Shown: piece by piece, positions 32,098 through 37,200 of the stretch
Layout of the letters: the number at the start of each line of letters is the position of its first letter
Numbering within the stretch: position 1 is the stretch's first letter
NCBI GenBank assembly: GCA_900753305.1
Contig: CAADYR010000135.1
Location: 1-37,200, forward strand
Source of the DNA: Lachnospiraceae bacterium
Lineage (GTDB): Bacteria; Bacillota; Clostridia; Lachnospirales; Lachnospiraceae
Reading direction: 5' to 3'
DNA length: 37,200 bases
Notes under the pieces: model-generated
Told to the model about the DNA's origin: nothing
Databases searched by the model: none
Seen by the model: the letters and a program-made list of their open reading frames with translations, nothing else
Program-made: the position numbers and the translations under genes

Positions 32098-34776
32098 TTA
32101 TTGTCCGGCTGTGGCAGCCTGCTGTTGAAGCTGCTGTGCCTGCATGAGCAGAAGCTGCTGTCTTTGTTCCTCAATTACTTCCTGTGCATTAGGAGCAGCG
32201 AAGAAAGTACTGTTATGAGGACACATCTGTGTTGGATCAGTAACTGTATTGTCGTTACTATCAATTGGAAGCCCATTTTCGTCCAATTCAGTTGTAGAAC
32301 TCTGACCTCCATTAGCCAGTCCGCTATCCTGTAGACGGGCGGGAATTCGTTCTATAATTGAAGTTTGTTTAAATGGACACTCTTCAGTAGCAGTAAGTCC
32401 TGTGTATGCACAAATATTGGAACTATAATGTACATCGCATGTTTCAGTAGGAACTGTTCCTTCTGCAAAGTACTCTGTAATAACATTACCATCACATACA
32501 CCTGCAATCGGTAATCTGCCGGATTTAGAACACACTTGAGCTGTTACAATTCCACTTGCCATAGGGAAAGATTTTTCGGGCAGATTTTCATGGATCCTTG
32601 ACATGACTGCACGCCATAAAGTCTTTGACAGATTCTTTTCTGAGGAAGAGGAAAGGCTGACATTATTATCATATCCAGTCCATGTAGTAGCAGTGTAATA
32701 AGGTGTAAAACCAGAGAACCAAACATCCTTATAATCAGTTGTTGTACCCGTTTTACCTGCAATTGCCATGCCGCCGAAATTAACGGAACTACCTGTACCA
32801 GAGGTTACTACATCCTGCATGGCACTGGTTAAGAGCCATGCAGTTGTTTCTTTAATAACAGGTGTTTCAGTAGGTGAAGTGTTATCAATCAGCACATTAC
32901 CATCATGATCTACGATTTTAGTATAAAGTTTCGGTTTGATATATACACCTTTATTTGCTATTGCTGCATATGCTGCATTCAGTTCCAGATTTGTAACACC
33001 ATCAGTGATGCCGCCTAATGCCAGAGGCTGACCAATATCGGATACAACTGTTCCATCAGCTTCTACACGCCGGTCGACCAGGGTGGTGAATCCGAAGTTC
33101 AGCAGGTAGTCAAAACCAAGTTGTGGAGTAATCTGTGTTAAAGTCTTTACGGCAACGATATTAGCTGACTGAACAATACCATAACGAAGGGTAAGCAGTC
33201 CACGATAACCGTTTTTCCACCAGTTGGAGACGGGTCTGCCGCTTGCATAATTGTAAGGAGCGTCATTTTGTACATCAGCCAGTGTCAAGCCGGCGCTGTC
33301 CAGAGCAGGAGCATAAGTAGATACTACTTTGAAAGTGGAACCGGGCTGTCTGGTTGTGGAATATGCTCTGTTTAGAGTTCGGCTTGCTTCTTTCTGACCT
33401 CGACCACCTACCATTGCTACAATGTATCCTGTTGACTGATCTTCAATTGTAATAGATACCTGTGGCTGTGGAGTCAGGGAAATCCGTTCACCTTCTACAG
33501 TATCACCATCAGTCATAATAGCAGCTTTGTAATTGTCGATAGCGGTCTGTGCATCTTCTTTGGAAGCGTAGAGCATATTGAAAGAAGAATCAAACTGTTT
33601 ATAGTAGGACTTATACATTTCACTGCTATAATTTTCTTTTTCACCATTTGCTTTTTTTACAGTAAGGGCATAGTTAAGATACCATTTGGTATTTGCCGGA
33701 TAATTTTCTTCATTACTGAACACATCATCACAAATTGCCTGAATATCAGGATCCTGAGTAGTATAAATACTAAGACCGCCGCTGTATAAGAGGTTATATG
33801 CCTGAGTTTCGTTATAGCCTTTTACTTCCATGAGGTCATCAAGCACCTGTTCTGTCAGTGCATCTACAAAATATGTAAAGACTGATTTATCCTCTACTTC
33901 TTCATTAACGATTGCGATTCGGCTGTATACATCATCAGCCATTGCCTCATCATATTCTGGCTGAGAGATCATACCCTGATCTTTCATATTATTAAGTACT
34001 TTCTCGCGTCTCTGCGCATTGTTGTCAGGATGTGAGATGGGGTTATATTTGGAAGGATTCTGGGTGATACCTGCAATAACTGCACACTCAGATAAGGTAA
34101 GCTGATACGTAGGTTTGTTGAAATACCGCTGTGCAGCAGCCTTAACCCCCAGCGTATTCTGACCAAGATTGATGGAATTCATATAGCATTCCAGTATCTG
34201 TTCTTTACTCCATACCTTTTCTAATTCGAGTGCAAGATATTGTTCCTGGATCTTACGCTTGATACTCTGCATGGTACTTTCATCTGTCCAACCATCAAAT
34301 ACATTGTTTTTCAACAACTGCTGGGTGATCGTGGAAGCACCCTGTGAAAGACTGCGATCCTTGATGACCTGTACGCCTGCACGGATAATACCTTTGATAT
34401 CTATACCGTTGTGCTGATAGAAACGTTCATCCTCGATAGCAACGAATGCATTTGCCAGATTCTGTGGAATTTTGTCCATGGATTCCCAACTACGGTTGGA
34501 ATCAGCGGCTACCAGCTTGGTCGTTTCATTGCCCTGTGCGTCATAAACGATGGTTGCATATCCTTGAGGAATAATGCCTACATTAGAAATCGAAGGAGCT
34601 GAGTACAAAATACCTTTGAAAGCACCAATACCCAGACATGCGCCGATTATACAAAATGCAAGTAATGCAATAAGAATCAGTTTCAAAGCAGAAACACAAC
34701 ACATCTTTTTTAGTTTAACTGATTTTGAAGTCAGGGATTTCTGAATCTTATGGATTCCCTTTTTCCCATAATTCAT
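32098..34776 (-). CDS. Class A penicillin-binding protein (glycosyltransferase and transpeptidase)
   Basis: This minus-strand protein of 892 residues polymerises and cross-links peptidoglycan. It has a short basic cytoplasmic start, one transmembrane helix (about 29-53), a GT51 domain with 'AIEDERFYQHNG' (catalytic Glu) and 'GASTITQQLLKN', and a transpeptidase domain with S480 in 'RQPGSTFKV' (SxxK), S537-A-N and K675-T-G-T. The C-terminal part after about 740 is Cys-containing and ends in a Q-rich tail of about 25 residues. Lengths and motifs fit PBP1A/1B. GGAGGTGACA lies before the ATG on the minus strand. Its terminator is the bidirectional hairpin at 32053-32092. Confidence 0.95.
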   Translation of the reverse strand: MNYGKKGIHKIQKSLTSKSVKLKKMCCVSALKLILIALLAFCIIGACLGIGAFKGILYSAPSISNVGIIPQGYATIVYDAQGNETTKLVAADSNRSWESMDKIPQNLANAFVAIEDERFYQHNGIDIKGIIRAGVQVIKDRSLSQGASTITQQLLKNNVFDGWTDESTMQSIKRKIQEQYLALELEKVWSKEQILECYMNSINLGQNTLGVKAAAQRYFNKPTYQLTLSECAVIAGITQNPSKYNPISHPDNNAQRREKVLNNMKDQGMISQPEYDEAMADDVYSRIAIVNEEVEDKSVFTYFVDALTEQVLDDLMEVKGYNETQAYNLLYSGGLSIYTTQDPDIQAICDDVFSNEENYPANTKWYLNYALTVKKANGEKENYSSEMYKSYYKQFDSSFNMLYASKEDAQTAIDNYKAAIMTDGDTVEGERISLTPQPQVSITIEDQSTGYIVAMVGGRGQKEASRTLNRAYSTTRQPGSTFKVVSTYAPALDSAGLTLADVQNDAPYNYASGRPVSNWWKNGYRGLLTLRYGIVQSANIVAVKTLTQITPQLGFDYLLNFGFTTLVDRRVEADGTVVSDIGQPLALGGITDGVTNLELNAAYAAIANKGVYIKPKLYTKIVDHDGNVLIDNTSPTETPVIKETTAWLLTSAMQDVVTSGTGSSVNFGGMAIAGKTGTTTDYKDVWFSGFTPYYTATTWTGYDNNVSLSSSSEKNLSKTLWRAVMSRIHENLPEKSFPMASGIVTAQVCSKSGRLPIAGVCDGNVITEYFAEGTVPTETCDVHYSSNICAYTGLTATEECPFKQTSIIERIPARLQDSGLANGGQSSTTELDENGLPIDSNDNTVTDPTQMCPHNSTFFAAPNAQEVIEEQRQQLLLMQAQQLQQQAATAGQ

Positions 34777-34862
34777 AGTGTCACCTCCGCATGTGTAAAA
34801 CTAGTCATTTTATGTAATGATATCGGATCATATCCTGACCCTATATTAATACCATTCTACTT

Positions 34863-34871
34863 ATTATAGCA
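34863..34871 (-). promoter_or_regulatory. Extended -10 of the class A PBP gene
   Basis: The minus strand reads TGCTATAAT here, with the -10 TATAAT at 34863-34868 and an upstream TGC, an extended -10 type element. The -35 position (34886-34891, TTTATT) is weak. Start near 34857. Confidence 0.5.
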
Positions 34872-34924
34872 AATTACATAATCTAAATAAAGGTTTTTTT
34901 ATAACAGTTAGTATACACACGTAT

Positions 34925-34953
34925 TTTACATTTTAATCGCAGTTTGATATACT
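34925..34953 (+). promoter_or_regulatory. Promoter of the YigZ-family gene
   Basis: TTTACA (34925-34930), 17-base spacer, TATACT (34948-34953). A start near 34960 would leave a short leader before the ATG at 34983. Confidence 0.6.
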
Positions 34954-34982
34954 AATTAAGAATGGTGGAAAAGGAGCAGGGA

Positions 34983-35627
34983 ATGGAGACAAAACAGGAA
35001 TATGATAAATATATAATGCTATCCAAAGGAGCACAGGCAGAACTGGTAGAGAAGAAATCCAGATTTATAGCAACAGTAAGACCGGTGTCAACGGAGGAAG
35101 AAGCAGTTGCTTTTATAGATGAAATGAAAAAGAAATACTATGATGCCAGACATAATTGCTCTGCTTTTGTCATTGGCAGTAAAGGAGAACTGACTAGGAG
35201 CAGTGATGATGGTGAACCAAGCGGTACAGCAGGCAGACCGATGCTTGAAGTCCTTACAGGAAGTGGTATTCGTAACGTTGCAGTAGTAGTTACGAGATAT
35301 TTTGGTGGGGTTCTGCTTGGAACAGGTGGATTGGTCAGAGCCTATTCGGGTGCAGTAAAAATGGCATTGGAACAGTGTGAAACAATTACAAGGCGCTTCG
35401 GAGTACAGTTGATGATCAGGACGGATTACAATGGAGTGGGTAAGATCCAATATCTGCTGGGGAGCCGAAATGTGGTAATTCAGGATTCTGTCTATGCAGC
35501 AGATGTTGAAATGACAGTTCTTGTTCCGATAGAAGAATATGAGAAACTGTGCAAAGAGCTGGTAGAGGCTACGAATGGCAGAGTTGGACTTGAAGAGGTG
35601 GAGAAGTTGTATTATGATTCTCTATAG
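34983..35627 (+). CDS. YigZ / IMPACT family protein
   Basis: This protein of 214 residues belongs to the UPF0029/IMPACT N-terminal family. It starts with 'KSRFIATVRPVSTEEEA' and has the conserved 'DARHNCSAFVIG' and 'SSDDGEPSGTAGRPMLEVL' motifs, then a C-terminal DUF1949-type half from about 135. The biochemical role is not known to me beyond a suggested RNA or ribosome link. AAGGAG lies 6 bases before the ATG at 34983, so this start is preferred to the frame-opening ATG at 34962. It is divergent from the PBP gene. Confidence 0.9.
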   Translation: METKQEYDKYIMLSKGAQAELVEKKSRFIATVRPVSTEEEAVAFIDEMKKKYYDARHNCSAFVIGSKGELTRSSDDGEPSGTAGRPMLEVLTGSGIRNVAVVVTRYFGGVLLGTGGLVRAYSGAVKMALEQCETITRRFGVQLMIRTDYNGVGKIQYLLGSRNVVIQDSVYAADVEMTVLVPIEEYEKLCKELVEATNGRVGLEEVEKLYYDSL

Positions 35628-35684
35628 ATGTATATGGGATAGAGGTAAAGTTTATAAAGGGTGGACATGAGGATATAAAAATAA

Positions 35685-35718
35685 GCAAAAGCATCGTCAG
35701 AAATGGCGGTGCTTTTGC
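35685..35718. terminator. Hairpin between the convergent YigZ and SpoIID-like genes
   Basis: GCAAAAGCATCG (35685-35696) and CGGTGCTTTTGC (35707-35718) form a 12-bp stem with one G-T pair and a 10-base loop. The T-rich arms run within the stem on both strands, so bidirectional termination is likely. Confidence 0.7.
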
Positions 35719-35737
35719 CTGTAATGAGAAGAAATTC

Positions 35738-37003
35738 TCAATCGGGTTCGGAGATACGGGTAACACCAACATAAATGGCAGAAATCTTGTACCAGGTAGG
35801 ATAGTCTACGATTCCTGTTGCAGGCAAACCGAATATTCTCTGGAAAGTTCTTACAGCATCAGCAGTACCACTGCCATAGATGCCATCCTCTGCAATCGTT
35901 GGAATGGCAGGATAATTTTGAGCGATTCTGTTTAACTGCTGCTGTAATTGGAGCACTTTCTGACCGGAAGAACCAATGGTAAGGTCATATCCGGGCCAGG
36001 ATGATGGAATACCTGAGATATACTGGGTGGAATTAATGTACATATCATTTCCATAGTAATATCGGATGATTTCAATGGGGGTGTATCCCTGTTCACCCAG
36101 ATAACGGCTGCCCCACTGGGAAAGTCCCTCACAGGTTACTCGGTTACCATCACAATAGGAAGTGAAAATAGGCTGGCGAACACCGGGGCGCGAGAGGAAA
36201 TTCGCAAAGATGGAGTCTACGATTCGGTCGATATTGGCATAAATATTTCTACCGTAGATCCATTTCTGGTCATAGGCGGTGGAAGAAGTAATTGTGAAAT
36301 CATAACCCTGGTTGCGATACCATTCCGTATATACTCTGTTCAGCGTAAAGGACATAATAGCCAGTGTATTAGCGTAAATGGTGGATTCCGGCCAGGTAGC
36401 ATAAATTTCTGAGGACACAACGTTTTTGATGTAATCGGTATAACGAACATAATAGTTTTGTGCGGTGGGGTCCTGTGGGACACCGTCATGGACAATGACA
36501 TATTCAGGGATGACTACGCGGCTTAGTACGATTTCGCCGGATTCATCCATAGGCTTGATCTCATCCTCTGGAATCTTGGGTGGATATTCTCCATACAGAG
36601 TGTGGTCAGGGATGACAATAGGCTCTTCCGGTCTGGTTTCTTCCAGTGGATTGAGGGATATGGGTTGGATTGCAGTGACATCAGCCAGAATTTCTGTACC
36701 TGAGACATAAGCATCCTCATATCCGGGGGCACTGACCGCTATATTGTATTCTGCATATGGCTGGATTTCGTTGGTAGGGTCCTCACTATAGGAAATGTTG
36801 GGAGCCGGGAGACTGACAGTCTGTGTCTGACCGGAATTATCAGTGGTGAGAGTCTCGACTACAGTATCCGGATTACTGGTAAGACTTATTGTAATAGTAG
36901 CATCCTTGACAGGAATAAAGCCGAGAGCCGAGGTTACATTGATAGACAGATTACCTGAAAAAGATAAATTCTGAGTTTGTGCAGTATAGATTGATTTGGA
37001 CAT
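35738..37003 (-). CDS. SpoIID-like protein with C-terminal peptidoglycan-binding domain
   Basis: This minus-strand protein of 421 residues has three parts. The N-terminal about 140 residues are beta-rich, like a carboxypeptidase regulatory-type domain. A SpoIID-like domain (about 180-325) has 'YIKNVVSSEIYATWPES' with the likely catalytic Glu and the family signature 'GLSQWGSRYLGEQGYTP' then 'IIRYYYG'. A peptidoglycan-binding repeat (about 345-408) is marked by 'GSSGQKVLQLQQQLN', 'DGIYGSGTADAVRTFQ' and 'LPATGIVD'. SpoIID enzymes cut glycan strands lacking stem peptides during engulfment. No signal peptide is visible, which is odd for an enzyme acting on the wall. AGGGG lies before the ATG on the minus strand. 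Confidence 0.85.
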   Translation of the reverse strand: MSKSIYTAQTQNLSFSGNLSINVTSALGFIPVKDATITISLTSNPDTVVETLTTDNSGQTQTVSLPAPNISYSEDPTNEIQPYAEYNIAVSAPGYEDAYVSGTEILADVTAIQPISLNPLEETRPEEPIVIPDHTLYGEYPPKIPEDEIKPMDESGEIVLSRVVIPEYVIVHDGVPQDPTAQNYYVRYTDYIKNVVSSEIYATWPESTIYANTLAIMSFTLNRVYTEWYRNQGYDFTITSSTAYDQKWIYGRNIYANIDRIVDSIFANFLSRPGVRQPIFTSYCDGNRVTCEGLSQWGSRYLGEQGYTPIEIIRYYYGNDMYINSTQYISGIPSSWPGYDLTIGSSGQKVLQLQQQLNRIAQNYPAIPTIAEDGIYGSGTADAVRTFQRIFGLPATGIVDYPTWYKISAIYVGVTRISEPD

Positions 37004-37100
37004 AATAAACCCCTGCAGCTATTTTACAATAGTATATGCAGGAGTCGCCGGAAGGTTCACTATATATAATAAGAAAATATCGATATTTTTCGTCTATAGG

Positions 37101-37129
37101 TTACGGTATGTCATTTAATATGATATAAT
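37101..37129 (+). promoter_or_regulatory. Possible promoter at the window end
   Basis: TATAAT at 37124-37129 lies 17 bases after TTACGG (37101-37106). Downstream is GTGAGGGGGAACATG and an open frame of 17 codons running off the window, but the sequence is palindrome-rich, so a coding gene here is uncertain. Confidence 0.35.
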
Positions 37130-37148
37130 GAGCGTTAGTGAGGGGGAA

Positions 37149-37200
37149 CATGCTTGCATGCTCATCCCGAACGGCGAATGGCGATCATGAACGAAGTTCA
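37149..37200. repeat. Palindrome-rich segment at the window end
   Basis: CATGCTTGCATG (37149-37160) is a small hairpin, and TGAACGAAGTTCA (37188-37200) is a 5-bp stem with a GAA centre ending exactly at the window edge. Together with the preceding gcgatca, a larger inverted repeat may continue beyond the window. Confidence 0.4.

Overview
The window looks like a chromosomal segment of a strictly anaerobic, low-to-mid GC member of the Bacillota, most likely a Lachnospiraceae (Clostridia). The clues are the protein families (class III ribonucleotide reductase, ClpC under a GntR-type regulator, a large M29-like aminopeptidase, a SpoIID-like protein, SleB-like hydrolase and RadA neighbours), strong Shine-Dalgarno sites, A/T-rich intergenic DNA and tRNAs without encoded CCA. 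No rRNA, CRISPR array, insertion sequence, prophage or integrase was seen. No gene-free stretch exceeds 300 bases.

Bases 1-4191 are the end of a cell-surface polysaccharide locus. It holds the C-terminal end of a probable Wzt-like ABC exporter ATPase. Next comes a tightly overlapping trio: a membrane acyltransferase (family 3), an adenylate-forming ligase and an acyl carrier protein. A secreted SGNH/GDSL hydrolase follows. Together they read as an acyl activation, carrier, membrane transfer and possibly de-esterification pathway for an exported glycan. Bases 4219-7570 hold manC (GDP-mannose supply), an aldose-1-epimerase-like gene and a TPR lipoprotein, behind a promoter lying within a 17-bp inverted repeat.

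Bases 7585-19777 are mostly nucleotide metabolism. nrdD has two NrdR boxes and a structured leader, and carries a fused glutaredoxin-like domain. It is followed by pyrF, pyrE, a 50-residue membrane protein, a small membrane protein coupled to a large M29-like aminopeptidase, then purE-purM-purN-purD. A striking SH3b / transmembrane / charged-tail protein follows purD and ends at a strong terminator.

Bases 19838-27010 carry a GntR regulator coupled to clpC (no ctsR, mcsA or mcsB), a 138-residue protein of a family often called 'endosialidase', radA, an M18 aminopeptidase and a SleB-like cell-wall hydrolase. Bases 27028-30052 hold a 74-residue unknown, tRNA-Trp, and an apparent operon of an XRE regulator, a stand-alone CheC-like protein, a YihY/BrkB membrane protein and a small CxxC protein.

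Bases 30067-37200 hold a minus-strand SH3b protein divergent from a membrane diguanylate cyclase, tRNA-Thr, a minus-strand class A penicillin-binding protein divergent from a YigZ/IMPACT gene, and a minus-strand SpoIID-like protein with a peptidoglycan-binding domain. The window ends in a palindrome-rich segment that continues beyond it.

All functions are inferred by reading motifs by eye. No database search was possible.
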